NCBI GenBank assembly: GCA_945643635.1
Contig: CALZFC010000020.1
Coordinates: 4,793,501 to 4,857,500, forward strand
From: Allodiplogaster sudhausi
Taxonomy: Eukaryota > Nematoda > Chromadorea > Rhabditida > Diplogasteridae
Direction: 5' to 3'
DNA: 64,000 nt
In this document: in pieces, positions 22,851 through 36,237 of the stretch
Layout of the letters: each line of letters opens with the position of its first letter
Numbering within the stretch: the stretch's first letter is position 1
Made by a program: the position numbers and the translations under genes
Notes under the pieces: model-generated
The model's input: only the letters and a program-made list of their open reading frames with translations
Database searches by the model: none
Told to the model about the DNA's origin: nothing

Positions 22851-23700
22851 AGCGAGAGATAAAGGGACGAGATACATATGCAGGTAGTTATGGAACTCCA
22901 TTCTCACACTTACACATAATAGCATATGTCGAGTGTGAAAGGAGTACTTCTAGAAAGACGAAATAATCCTCACCTCAATATAGTATGTAGATAATCTTTC
23001 AGTTGAAGCCACACGAACAATAAAAATTAATCAAAAGAATTAGAATTGCTAATCACATGTATATGAGTGAGTAACTGAACTTATTGGACGATTATTCCTT
23101 CTACAGTTCATTACGTGTTGATGGATGAGTGCGAATGTACGATTATTCTCGCCTGCGGGCACTCGCATTATCAGATCTTTGCATAGATAATACTGCTAGT
23201 GAAGCCATTTTAATCCCTATCACTATCTTCGCTCTTCTCTCTACTCTTCTCTCTCTCTCTCTCTTTCTCTCTTACTCTCTCTCCTTCTCCCGCTCTCCCA
23301 TATATCTTGTTCCTCTCTCTCGTCTCTCCCCTCCTCTTATCCTATTAGTTGTAATAATGCCTCCTCCCCCACGCGATGACATCACCTGACAAGGTCACTC
23401 TCTCCGCCGTTCTCTGTTCATCTCATGCAATTAGCGGCACGCTCCCTTGTCATAGCTTTTCCTCTTTTCCAGTTTTCTCTTCCTGCTTTCCTTCGGTTCA
23501 GCGTTCTCTTTGACAAGAAACACAAATGCAGATTTGGCCTTCACAAACACCGCTTAATCTCACCTTGCCTAGCAACAAATGTGGCTCTACAATTTCACAT
23601 TGAATGCAGCTGTTTATCGCTTTAGTTATGTACACACATCATGACATGGATTATTAAGTGGGAGGTCGCATCCCCTTCCTTATCCTTACTATCTCTATCC
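20421..23700. other. Long spacer before the collagen gene
   Basis: Microsatellite (CT)n at 21239-21325, 21450-21570 and 23250-23330, (GA)n at 22800-22860. Pure G or C runs of 10 or more occur near 21043, 22063 and 22280. No chain of exons with homology was found. The collagen 3' UTR ends here. Confidence 0.4.
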
Positions 23701-24718
23701 TCATCGCTTGGTGCCATCCTCGAAGAAGATTCCTCCGTCGATGGCGCAGTACTTGGGGCAGATGCCTCGTTCGCCGGCGCCGCCTGACTTGCCTGGCTGG
23801 CCGGGAGAGCCGGGCGCGCCGTCGTTGCCGGGGTTGCCAGCGGCGCCGGGCTGACCTCGCTGGCCGGGCTGGCCGGGTCTGCCGTCGTTGCCAGGTCGTC
23901 CGGCCGGCCCCTGTGGGCCCTGGGAGCCAGGATGGCCGGGTTGGCCCGGCTGGCCAGGGCGGGGCGAGCCGCCTTGCGCGTTCTTGCCAGGGGCACCCGG
24001 GCGGCCATCGTTACCAGGATGTCCAGGCTGGCCGGAAGGTCCGCGGGGTCCAGCCTCTCCTGGAGTGCCATCTTGTCCCTTCTGGCCTGGCTGGCCAGGC
24101 TTGCCGTCGTTGCCAGGTGCTCCCGGGTTGCCAGGCGGGCCGGCCGGACCGGTAGGGCAAGGCTGGCACGGCGGCGGAGTGACCGGCTCGCAGGGCGTGC
24201 CGTTGGGGCGGCCGGCGCCACCGGGCATTCCGTCAGCGCCAGGGCGGCCGGGGGAGCCGGGTCTGCCGGCGGGGCCAGCCTGGCCCGGCTTGCCTGGCAG
24301 ACAGCAACCCGCGCACTCGTCCGCAGCCTGTCTCGCCACCCTCGACACGTTCTTCGCTGGCAGACTCTTCATGGAGTGCACGTCCACCCAGATGCTCTTC
24401 GCGTTGCTCTGCAAACGATGCCTCCACTCAGCACAACGCAAGATGGTCATTCCTTCACTGCTTATTTTTGTTCTCAAAATAGCCTCAAACAATTTTTCTA
24501 CTTAAAATATTTAAATACAACACAGACAAATAAATAATGCCAGAAAATAAAGTAACCCTGCATGTGTTAAGTTCGTTCGTGACTGATGCTCTGATAGAGT
24601 AAACATAAGAGTAGACGAGGGGCAGGGAAACAGCGATGGAGAGGAGAGCGACGGCAGAGAAGGACACGGCCGCGTACCCGACCAGGCGGAACGCCTTCAG
24701 CTTGCCCTCTTCGCTCAT
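23701..24718 (-). CDS. Cuticle collagen
   Basis: Two exons, 24718-24557 and 24408-23701, give 289 residues. The N-terminus is cytoplasmic, followed by a hydrophobic segment (about 18-45, signal anchor as in nematode collagens). RVAR at about 77-80 is the proprotein-convertase site. Then Cys-flanked Gly-X-Y blocks: [12 protein letters not shown], a break with [13 protein letters not shown], a long Gly-X-Y run with one short interruption, and the end [16 protein letters not shown]. Size and domain order are those of the col gene family; trimers are secreted by hypodermis and cross-linked into cuticle. GC content is much higher than in the flanks, as expected for Gly/Pro codons. Confidence 0.96.
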
Positions 24719-26432
24719 CTAAGTCATTCACAAGTGAGAGAAAGAGGGATTGAGAGATAGAGAGAGATGGAGGGAGAGAGAGAGAGAGAGCAGGAAATAA
24801 GAAGAAACTGATAATGAAACTGCCAGGGAGTGGGCATGAGCAACAAAGAACTAATGAGAAAAGAGAAGAATGGGCAATTATTTCTACTTTACCTTTTAGT
24901 GATTTGCGAGCAGGAAAGAGAAAGAAAGAGCAGCAAAATGAAAAGAGAAGCTGAGCAGGGAAAAACAACAGAAGCTGCTGCAAGGTTTGCCCTTGCGTTG
25001 CCCTTCGAAGTCCTTTTATAGGAACACTCCCCTCCCCCTGCCAGCTAACGAAGCATACATTACAGCAACACCCACGCCATCCACTCTCTCCATCTCTGCG
25101 TCTCTCCTCTCTCTCCCTCTTAACCGAATTATTTCCCTCTAACTACTCTTTTTGCTTTCTTCTATTTCTATCATTGTCCACCTCTATTATCTTACTTCTT
25201 TTTCGTTTGATACCGTCCACTCTATTCTTGCCTGAGGCTGTGGCTAACATACCAAATGAGAAGCAGAGAGAGAGAGAAAGAGAGAGAGAGCAAGAAGAAT
25301 GAAGAGAGGGAGAGAGATACAAAGAAGTTAGAGAAAGAAAGAGGGATGAAGAAGAGGAGAGAGAGACAGAATCAGAGAGGGGCTGACAATGCGTCGCACT
25401 CTTGAATCGTGATATAGTATGAAAAAAAAAATGGAAAAAAAAAGAAATGATTGCCTGGCAGTGCGACCAGTGAAACGACTCTCAGTAGTTATAGCTTGCT
25501 CGAGACGAAAGGAACGTCTTAATGATCTGTTGATTCGCCTCTGCCAAGAATGAATTGCAGTGATGAATACATCATTATTACAGAGGATAACTACTTATTT
25601 ATGTCTGCCTATTGTTTTCTAGTCTCGTTTATTTCAAGTTCCAAAATGATGGTGCCATCAGGTATGCAATTTAATCGAGTATTCTTGTCCTTTGCATGTT
25701 GTTAATTAAAAGTGCTTTTTGGAATTTTGAACATTTCTTCTTTACCGATATATAATTCCTTCTTTTACTAAGATTGCGTTGTGGCGCCGCGCCATTCATT
25801 CATTCTTTCACTCAGGTTTATCATCACTTTAAAAGGATTTTTTTTTGTAAAAATAAACGCTGCAATTTTTCTAATGAACGTTCTTTATATTGCACGCTTT
25901 CGGAAGAAGTTGTGAGTTGTCTCACAAGACGCAGGAGAAATGGGGATTATGTAGAAGTTGATGAAGCGTGAGAGGAGAAGGAAAAAATGGAACAAAAGAA
26001 GGAGAACGAGAGTGAGAGAGCGAACGCGAGAGTGAGAGAACGAGAGTGAGAGAAAGAGAGTGAGAGAAAGAGAGTGAGTAGAGAGAGAGACTAAATGATG
26101 GGGAGAGAGTGAATGGCATAGGGTCTAAAAGTGAGAGATACCTAAGGAAAAATGCGGAAAGGACAGAGAGCGAGAGAGAGAAATAGAGAAAGAGAATTTT
26201 GAGGATGGAATGCGATCTCATCACCATTACCTCAGCAACTTCATCCTCTGGGAGAGAGAAGAGACAATGGCAGCGCTAGAAGACGAGAAGAGACTCTGGA
26301 GTTGGGTGGAGACTTTGGAGGGTGAATGGGAGGAGCCTGGAGAGGCTTGCGGCGTGGCCCGGAAGGGGCTCGGGAGAGGCCTCCGAGGAGGTGGGTGCCA
26401 ACTGCTCTGCTCGTGGGAGACTGATCCGACCA
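24719..26432. other. Divergent intergenic region, collagen and GABA-B receptor
   Basis: The two genes point away from each other, so both promoters should be here. Contents are GA-rich patches (24740-24790, 25260-25375, 26000-26200) and AT-rich sequence at 25400-25900. No convincing exon or core promoter motif was seen. Confidence 0.4.
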
Positions 26433-27108
26433 ATGTTGTTGTCTGGCACTCTGCCGCCTCTCTCCGTTCCCGTGCTCTCTCTCCTCCTCTCCTCCGTTCT
26501 CTCTCTGCCCTGTCCATTGCCTTCTGATGATGATGTCCCCCTTCCGCTCGGTGTCTTCGTGCCGCAGGTGCGGATTCCGCTTCATTTCTTACTTTTCACT
26601 ACGTATTCTGTGTACATAAAGCAATGTCTACATAGATCTTCTCTGCTCTTCGGCCTTAGAAACTCTGAGACCAAGTGAGAGGAGTGCTCAATAAAAATGG
26701 CCTCAGGCAGTCTTCGAGAATGGCACGCTCATGGAAAAGGCGGACAACGACTTTGGAGATGCCATTCAATTGGCACTCAATCACATCCGAGAGAGATCAT
26801 GCGTCCTCTCTGGATACCGACTACAACTCATCTTCAAGAGCACTCAGGTTTAGGAGGAAGAATCAAATGGTAGAGCTAGAAGAAAATGATTCATTTAGTA
26901 TTCAACTCATTTTATATTCCACTCATCCAGTTAACCATCCATTTTACTATTATTGTATCACCATTCCTGTATTTCATTCATTAGACAAACCGCCGAATAC
27001 TGCAAATGATTCGCTTAAGCCCGGCGTTCAGACGAAGGAAAATGAAGAGAAGGAGAGGGGAACAGGATAGAAGAAAGAGAGGGCAAATGAGAGAGCGAGC
27101 GAGAGACA

Positions 27109-27149
<41 letters not shown>

Positions 27150-27734
27150 AGAGAGGCCTGAGGGAGGCCATGGCGTGTGAAAAATGAGCCTTTGCGTCGC
27201 ATGCTAGCCGCACTCACTCGAGTACGAACCAGCGGACGAGTTGTTATTGGAAGATGGAGAAAGAGAGACAGAGAGAGAGAGAGAGAGAGTGAGAGAGAGA
27301 GAGTAGAAGAGGAAGAGAGAACAACTTTAATGATACACAAGAGACACCTTCAGGGAGGATTGTAATGAATGATGTGATGATTAAACAATAGAGAGATCGA
27401 CAAACGGAAGACACAGTAATGAAAGCAAGACAAGAGAACATTGACGCTTTCAAATTGTTTTCTTAAGAAATGGTTGAAAAAGAAGCCTGAAATAGGTAGT
27501 AAGAAAGGAAGAGTGAAATGTGAGTGTGTTTGAGTGTGCGCCGTCGTTGGGAGTGCGAGCCCTCTTCGAAGTGATCGCGGCTCCCTCTCGGCCACTCGCT
27601 CTCCTCGGCGGCTTCTGCACCGTCGTCAACGAGCCCGTGGCCATGGCACTCAAGTACTGGCAGATCGTTCAGCTCTCCTATGCCGAGACACATCCCAAGT
27701 TTGCCAGCGCCGACGCACAAGAGGCTAGCTTTCG

Positions 27735-27788
<54 letters not shown>

Positions 27789-28185
27789 AACTCTCTTGCT
27801 ATCTTAACTTCTCTTACTCTCTATCTCCTTCTGATTCTCTCTCTCACTGTCCATGCCCAGACATCTACACTTCTATTCTCTATCACTCTGTCCTCTTCTG
27901 CCTTCGTAGATCCGCATGATTTCATTACCGCGATATCTCGTTCCTCTTCTCGCTCACTCACAGAATTCGCCTCGATCTCTCTAAGCAAATTTCAAACCAA
28001 ACAAAATTAGGCTGAATTGAAGAATGCCCAGTTCGTTCGTCGACGAGTCTGGCCAGATCCAGAAAAACGAGAAATATATGCCAAAATAATTTATCGTTTC
28101 TGCAGGTCTACCCGACATTTTTTCGCATCGTTCCAGGTGACAGAAGCACAAACGAAGCCAAGGTGGGCTTCATCTCTCTCTCACC

Positions 28186-28221
<36 letters not shown>

Positions 28222-29651
28222 CTCGCTCTCTATCTTTTTTCACTTTTTCCTCTTTTTGTTTAGTTTTTTTTTCTCCTTCTATAACTCTTCGCAACAGCTC
28301 GCTCTTTCATCTCTCTGCTTGAAAGGAGATTTGAAATTTTTTGAATCATTTAGGTTCGTCTCATCTCGCACTTTGGCTGGAAGAGAGTCGGGACGATTCG
28401 ACAGAGTGACGAACCACGATATGCATTGGTGAGAGTGCGAAGAGAATGAAAGAGAGGCAGTCAATGAGACAGCGAGAAAGAGAAAGAAAAGTGAGAGAGT
28501 GGCCGAGGAGAGATTAGAAGGAAAGAGAGGCAGTGAGTGAGACCATGAGACAGCGAGAGAGACCTCGAGAAAGCAAAGTAAGAGAGCGGCCGACTTGGAG
28601 AAATTAACTAACCATTGAGTAACATTATGAGATGCGAACACTAATAACGATTGCTCTTGTTCGGTTTTGTTGAAACGACATCGGAAACTTCATATTCCTC
28701 TGGAGCTAACACTCGATGCTCTTTTTCTCGTTCCTCGATTAGAGAGAGATCTCTCTATTTTCTCCTACTATTTCTCACATTTCTCCTACTATCTCACATG
28801 TTCTTCCTACTGCCTTACTGCGCTTTTTCTTCCATTCTCCAGCCATTTACTCATTCATGGCCGGTGCTTGCGGCAAATTGTGTGAAAGCAGCTCAGAAAG
28901 CATGGGTCTTGCGCCCTTTGAAAACCACTGATAAAATGTAGCAAATGTAACTAACTACCTCCTTGCAACATGCTTCTAACGCAATGAATATATGTATGTA
29001 CCTATCTATGAATGTACATCTTGCATGGAAAAGTCATCGATTAATGATCATGAGACAGTCCATTGTGTTCATACTTATGTCTGAAAGTGGTCGATGTTTT
29101 GATATTAAGCTTAAAGTCCTCGTAGATATGCATAGAGAGAAAAAATGGTAATGGTAAAAAGAAGAGAAGAAAGGTTGTTCACAGGCCGATGAGAAGCTGT
29201 CCTCCCTCCTCGAGCAGTCGGGGAAGGTGGATGTGATCTACACTGCTGGCATCACTCATCATGAAGCTGATTCCATCGGTGGTCAACTCGATGAGCTCAA
29301 GGTGCTTTTCTTTAAGATTCCACTTTTTTTGTTTGGTTGACATCTTTTAAAGACATTTAATTATAAGCAGGAATTGTGTATGTCTTTTTTCATAATTTTA
29401 TGGAAATTAAATAGTCGCAAATTTAGAATATGATTCTACTTTAGCTTCTTTGGTCTCCAGCGGATATTGTGAAGAGCATAAGAGTAGAGTAGATTTTCAC
29501 TCCATTCCATCTTCTTCCCATGTCGCGGTTCCCTTGTCAGATTTCCCTAAAAGATAAGAAGCGCAGCTTCCCTCAATTATCTCACATTTTCTTTCTATTC
29601 TCTCTGCTATTTCTCTTCTATTACCATTTCTTGGAAGAGGACATGGTAGTA

Positions 29652-29693
<42 letters not shown>

Positions 29694-29934
29694 AGAGAGA
29701 GAGAGTGCGGGATAGAGAGAGAGAGAGCGAGAGAAAGAAAGAGAGATAGGCCCCTCTCACTTGGAAAGAACATCTCCTTCCCCTCTACGACATCCACTAC
29801 AATTCCCTCTGGCATGGCAACATAAAGGTCGCATGGCTCTTTGCTTCTGGTCTCATGGCTTCTCACTTGGCTCCTTTCTCTCTCAATTTCTCTCGGCCTT
29901 TCTCCGTCTAGCAATCTCTCCCACTCTCTGTCAC

Positions 29935-29978
<44 letters not shown>

Positions 29979-30470
29979 GCATGACAGATAAACATTAATC
30001 AAAGATTTCCCCTTCCGCTGTATGAGGCAGTTAGATCAACTGAAAATAGGATACTGATCGTTAATTTCTCCATGAGAAATACGAGACGTTATAACGACAA
30101 ATGTATGAATTCACTGAAAAATTAACATAAATGTTTAGTTTAGCAAAAACCATGTTAAGATTTTCATTATAACTTGAAATATACATGATTTCAATTTTTT
30201 TCTGCATAACTTTCCATATAATATTACAAAATTTTTAATAAAAAAAAAAAAACCAAAAATTTTCTCAGCGCCGCGACAGTCGAATCATGGTGCTGGACGT
30301 GGAAGAGGACATGGTGGTGGCAGTGGCATGTGAAGCATTCTCTAGGGAGATGTTCGGAGAGAAATACGTATGGATTCTACCCGGCTATCACAAGCAACAG
30401 TTAGTCTTCTTCTTCTGGAAAGTAGGTAAAAGCAGCGAAGGAGAGCTCAAAGAGATATAACGAAAGAGGG

Positions 30471-30510
<40 letters not shown>

Positions 30511-30872
30511 AGAAAGGGAGAGAGAGAGTAAGAAAGGGAGAGAGAGAGAGTAAGAAACGGAGAGCGAGAGAGAGAGAAATGTCAGCTGGACGGCGTCTGC
30601 GACGTCGAACTGCTCAGCGGATCAGATCGCTGCCGTGCTGGACGGCCACTTTGCAGTGGAGTTCGCGACTCAGAGAAGAGACTCGTGGAAGAAGGTCGTC
30701 AGTGGCAAGGTTCATTCCGCCCATTTTGTTTTTCACAAAGTGCTCATTTCCTTTCTGACTATATCTATATATTTTTTTATTTTGCCTATTAATTTAATTA
30801 CATAAATGTGGATACAGTGGGCTACGAAGTTATGACAACAATGTATATAACTCCTTCTTCTTTTTCTCTCTC

Positions 30873-30909
<37 letters not shown>

Positions 30910-32479
30910 GTCTCTGTCGCTGTCTCTGTCTCTATCTCTCTCTTTCTCTAACTTCCAGAGTGCAGCTCACGTGATGGAGGAGCTTTCGTCCCCCATGGTG
31001 CGAGTATCTGGTCAGGTTTCCTCTACGACGGACTGTTCACCTTGGCCTTCGCCCTTGAGACGGCTCTCCGTGACGGCGGCGTGGACTCCTTCAGCTATCC
31101 CAAGATGCTTTCCGCCATTACAAATGTCTCCTTCGAAGGAGTTACGGTAACAAGTATTTTTGTTATCTTTCTTATTATGTCATATCTTACCATTAGCTGT
31201 TTACTGCTCCAAGAGAACTAAACTTTGCACACTAAAATTCAGGGTCGCGTTCGCTTCGAGCGTAACGAGCGCCTTGGCCTCGTTCGCATTCTGCACCACC
31301 GAGATGGCACTTACCGGGAGGTCGCCATCTACGATGGCACCGATAATACCTTCCGATTTGACGACCAAGCACTTGACGGCTCGTCGATATTTGCATTCCC
31401 TGACTGCTAACTATCATTTGTTTCTCTGTAGGCTGGACGGCTCCTCGAGACGCAACAATCGTGGAGCGTCGCCGTGAGCACATCTCCACTTCTCTCTTCG
31501 TCGTCTTCTCTCTCTTCTCTCTCGTCGGCATCGCTCTCGCTCTCATCTTCCTCTTCGTCAACATTCGCTACCGTAACCACAGGTATTGCTTTTTTCGTTG
31601 CTAATTTATGATTATACAACATTTTTGATTTAAAAAAATAAATGTTTACGCAGATTCATCAAAATGTCTTCACCAAACCTGAACAACACGATCATAATCG
31701 GCTCGATGTTCACGTACGGTTCGGTGATTCTGATTGGAATGGACTCGAGTCGCGTCTCTTCCTCTTCATTGCTCCGTCTTTGCTATGTCTGCATTCATTC
31801 TTTATTCTCTCCTTCTAGTGTACAGCAACTAGAAATGAACATGGCTATCTTCTCATTTCGCCTTTCCTCGCCTCAGGCACGCACTTGGATTCTTTGTCTC
31901 GGCTTCACTTTGGCCTTCGGCTCCATGTTCTCCAAGACTTGGCGAGTCCACTCCATCTTCACCAACATCCGAATGGACAAGAAGGCCATCAAAGTCAGAA
32001 CAATTCAATCTATCTTCGTCACATCTATGTATATTTAATTTTATTGATTGAAAAACATGTACTGGATTTATAACTAGTAATAAAAAATAACTGATAAAAC
32101 TTTTAGGACTATCGCCTTCTGCTGATGCTTGGAGTCCTACTGATGCTGGATGTGGTTGTTCTCTCGCTTTGGGCGTTCCTGTCACCTTTCCACGTTCAAG
32201 TCCAAGACTTGCCCTCCATTGTTCGTTTGCAACTATTTAAAAGCAAGATAAATAGCAAATCTAATCCGAGGGTAAACTTAGTTTCGTAGCCTTCGCCTTT
32301 ATCGAGCATATTTAGAGCATCTTTATGTATGTGCCTTGCCTCTTTCAGTCTGAAGCAAATTTGGTGATCATTCCCGAGGTGGAGATGTGCGTCTCGGACT
32401 TCTCGGTCCCATTCCAGCTTGTTCTCTACGTGATCAAGGGCATTTTAATGGTCAGAGCCCCAGAAGAGTGATAAAGATC

Positions 32480-32515
<36 letters not shown>

Positions 32516-33262
32516 TGAAATAGAACGATGAGGGAGAAGTGCGCATATAATGGCTCTTCTCTAGATTCTGGGTTGCTTCCTTGCCTGGGAGACTCGCCAC
32601 GTGAATGTACCCGCCTTGAATGACAGCAAGCACATCGGGATGAGCGTGTACAACGTGGTGGTGACTTCCGTGCTCGGCCTCTCCCTCGCCTTCATCCTCA
32701 AGGATCGAGTGAACGAGGCATTCGCTCTCTCTTCTCTCTTCGTCATCTTTGCCACGACTTGCACGCTCTGTCTTCTCTTTGTGCCAAAGGTTCATCTTCT
32801 ACGACAAAAGAGTTGCATTCGTTACTTTATATTATCATTTCTTGCATATTCATGTATGTATATTTTTTAATATGTTAATTTTTTATTCTTAATAAAATAA
32901 ATATTTTGAGGTAGTGGAGCTCATGCGCAACCCACAGGGAGTCGAGCAGCGAGGATACAGACGAGGACTCATGAAGTCGATGGTCACGAAGAACAACACG
33001 AGCATCTCTCCACACTCCATGTCAGACACACTCTCCATTCATGTCTCTCTCCCTCATTCTCTCAGTCTCTCCCCATCGTTGCCTCGGTCACTCTCTCCCA
33101 CGTTCTCTCTATCTCACTCATTTTCTTTCTCACTGTCTCTCCCTCTGTCTTTCTCGCTCTCTCGTCCTCTATCTCTCGTTCTCTCTTCAGTCTCTCGACC
33201 TCTGTCTCTCATTCTCTCCCTCTCTCTCGTCCTCAATCTCTCGATCTCTTTCTCACTCTCTC

Positions 33263-33303
<41 letters not shown>

Positions 33304-33954
33304 TTCTCTCTTCCTGTTCACATCCCCATCAACTACTCTATAAATTATCAGCTTTTTCTGTGGCATTTCATACAGTAATTGGCAGTCTTTTGCAGGCACT
33401 CGGAGAAAGATCTCTTAGCCAGAATGCATACTGAGAATGAGCTGCGGCATCGTATTCTTCACCAGGTTGTCATATCATCAATGGTGTCATAATAATATGT
33501 CATCCAATCGTTTTGAGAAGTCTTCACAACTTTGGGGGCTGCTAGAGAAGTTGAAGGAACTCGGTGACGAAAGCTTCATTCAAGGTTGGGAAAGAAGAAA
33601 GATATTTCTCATATTTTATTAACTTAAGTCGTGAATATGTACATAAACCGAGTGGACGCGTGCAACCAATTTAATATCGTCGTACATATTTGTCTAATTT
33701 ACGGCGAATCAAATTTTCTCCGAGTGAATAGACAGCAAACACGGCACGATTATTATGTCAATTTGAAGTCAATTTATGAGGCGAGAGAGTGATAAGAGGA
33801 GAGAGAGAGGAAGAGAAAGAGAGAAGGGAGAGAAAGCAATGAGAATCCTCTGGACGACAACGACGACGTCAACGCCGGCGACAGCCCGAACTCCTTCATC
33901 ACCTGGGAGAGGCTTTTCTTAGCAGTTCTTGTTCAACCACTTGCTCTAGCCTAA
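26433..33954 (+). CDS. gbb-2: GABA-B receptor subunit 2 (class C GPCR)
   Basis: Exons 26433-26567, 26707-26847, 27535-27723, 28106-28162, 28354-28428, 29185-29301, 30269-30399, 30586-30709, 30959-31146, 31243-31378, 31432-31582, 31654-31786, 31877-31993, 32107-32220, 32349-32450, 32565-32789, 32911-33020, 33396-33465, 33518-33584; a terminal exon near 33840-33954 is uncertain. Signal peptide in exon 1; Venus-flytrap domain (LALLGGFCTVV, PTFFRIVPGD, KYVWILPGYH); TM1 FVVFSLFSLVGIALALIFL; MSSPNLNN; RTWILCLGFTLAFGSMFSKT; FLAWETRHVNVPALNDSK and IGMSVYNVVV, characteristic of subunit 2; then a coiled-coil tail for pairing with subunit 1. Subunit 2 couples the heterodimer to Gi/o. Exon 30959-31146 is one base short of phase (see findings). 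GC donors follow 27723 and 31378. Confidence 0.92.
33041..33312. repeat. CT-rich microsatellite in a GABA-B receptor intron
   Basis: About 270 bases of interrupted CT repeat, filling most of the intron between the tail exons. Confidence 0.9.
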
Positions 33955-34307
33955 TCTATGACAGCCGGAAGCAAATCAGCGTCAATCATCTACAGAAAAT
34001 TTTAGTAACATGGGCAAATCCAAGCTAGATATCATGTATCATGTCGGCTAAACTGATTAGAGATTGTGCACTAAAATGAGATTAGGAAGTCTCTCTCTCT
34101 CTTTCTCTCTGATTCTCTCTCTCTCTCTCTCTCTGTCAAGAAGTCTCTCTCCATCTCCCTCTCGCGAGTGCTAATCTTAGGACCCTTACGCGACATGCCC
34201 TTAGCATTTGTCTCTTTGAGATAGTCATCACAGTACATACATACAAAATAGAAAGAGAATAGAGGGAGAGAAGGAGGCTGCCAGAAAGCGAGAGGAAAGA
34301 AACTTAC

Positions 34308-34747
34308 AATTCCTGAGTCGACATTATTGCAGAGCGAATCTGAGCAACAGCAAAATCTGCAACAAAAATGTATAGCCAATGTGCGAAAAGGAAATGAGAA
34401 CTTAGTCGGAAGAGAGAAAAAGGACCTTGATGCGATGAGATGAATTCCCTTTTTCATCTCGCGACGAGACATATTTATTTTCTCTCGAAAAAATGTCTCC
34501 TAAATTGGAAATTGAAAATATGTATTTATCTGCTAAAAATACATAATTTAGGGAATGACGAAAAACTATTATTATTAAAAAGTGAGCTTAGATTTTCAAC
34601 CTGAACAGTGTCATCCAGCTGAAAGAGATCGACGCAAGAGTTGAGGAATCCCCTGAGCTGGCAGTGGTGGGGATGCACACAGAAACGGTCGAAGGACTGG
34701 CGAAGAGAACCATTGCTCTCCACTGCGAAGTACTCATCGTAGCACAC
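34308..34747 (-). CDS. Fragment of a cysteine-rich (three-finger/ET-module-like) secreted protein
   Basis: Exon 34747-34601 reads VCYDEYFAVESNG..FCVHPHHC..NSCVDLFQLDD. Exon 34356-34308 reads FCCCSDSLCNNVDSGI and ends at a strong donor (gtaagt). The CCC-x-D-x-x-CN end is typical of Ly6/three-finger and nematode ET-module domains. The frames of the two exons join only if a donor near 34575 is used, so this junction is a guess. The signal-peptide exon (higher coordinates) and last exon (lower) were not found. Such proteins are usually extracellular or GPI-anchored. Confidence 0.5.
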
Positions 34748-35055
34748 CTTAGAAGAGAAACTCTTCTCTCTCTCTCTCAATCTCTCTCTCTCTCTTTCTC
34801 TCCCTGTCTCTCTCTCACTCTCTCTCTTCTTTTCATCTCCAGCATCTCGTAATCCCCGGTTATCTCCCTTCACTATTCAAACGTACCCTTTAACAGATTT
34901 ATCAAGACGCCAGCTCTTATTTTCGACAGCACTCCATACGCCGCGGACAAAAACATATGCCATACTATTTTCCGTATTGCGTATTTGCTCCTTTTAATCT
35001 TGCTTTGCCCACTTCCAAACACACTCTTCATCCACTACTTCCGTTGGAGAGGCGC

Positions 35056-35091
<36 letters not shown>

Positions 35092-36159
35092 CCTTCTCTT
35101 TCTCTCTTTCTCTCTCTCTCTCTCAGTCCTTCTCTTTCTCTCTTTTTCTCTCTCTCACTATTTACTTCCGTCCGTGCCCCCCCCATCTCTTTCTGCATCT
35201 CTCTATTTCTCTCTGAGCTCTCTCCACTTCTTTTCCATTGGCTTCTGGCGATGTGTCAGTCTTCTATGCTAGTTGTCTACTTACTGCCTCTCGTTCTTCC
35301 AGTCTCCTCCCTCAGGCGTAGTAAGTGAGTTATGGAGCAGAAAGGCAGAGAGACAACACCTTTTCTTCCCCATGACCTATCGGCATGGCTCTGCTCCTGT
35401 CGGACTCGGACATCTCATTCTACCCCCACTATGATTTGCATCTCCAATCTACCACTCAATTACGAACACGTTCGGAGCACATTCCACGCCTGATTATATT
35501 AATGTATATGTGCTAGGGGACAGGGGCGTCAGCTAGAAACACTTTCCTCTAATCGATTATGCCGTGATGTAGTGCTACGGGCAGTTGCAAGCACTGACTC
35601 CCACATGCAAGGTCACACACTCATGCTAGTAAAATTACTGATAAGGATTTGTTTCGGATAAGAAGAACGATGAGTTAAATATGCATTTATGAAGGAACTG
35701 CCGGCAGGATTCTGGGAAAAGCTCTGTAAGATATTCCGGGATAAGTGTCTCCATCGATGAGCTTTTTCACGTTTCTGGCTCCTTTCACTCCCGAATTCTC
35801 GTTCTCTACATCTCTTCCCTCTGCCACCATAATTCTCTTCATTCTCTCTTTTCTCTCTCTCTCTCTTTATCGCTCCCATCCGTTTCATCCTTACTTTTTG
35901 TCCTACCACCAAACATCTTTGTGAATCCATTCATCCATTTTAAATTGCTTGCACTTCGAACACGGTTGACACAGAACTTTCTGTGTCCTCTTCCTTTTTT
36001 GACGCGAAGCTTCTTTTTGCTGTCTCTTCACTCTCAGAGAGCAGGGCAAGGGTTAATCCAATTTAAAATATACGAAGGAGAATTACAAGTGTTGACACTT
36101 TTTTTTCTGTCTTGCTCTTTCTTCTTTCTTCGTATTTGCTCTCTCTCTCTCTCTCTCTT

Positions 36160-36237
<78 letters not shown>

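Noticed and set aside
23658..24537. ORFs of 165-205 codons on + opposite the collagen
   Set aside because: Shadow frames of Gly/Pro-rich codons; the collagen on the minus strand explains the DNA.
34957..35328. Signal-peptide-like ORF on +
   Set aside because: Hydrophobic look comes from CT repeat (Leu/Ser/Phe); no splice partners.
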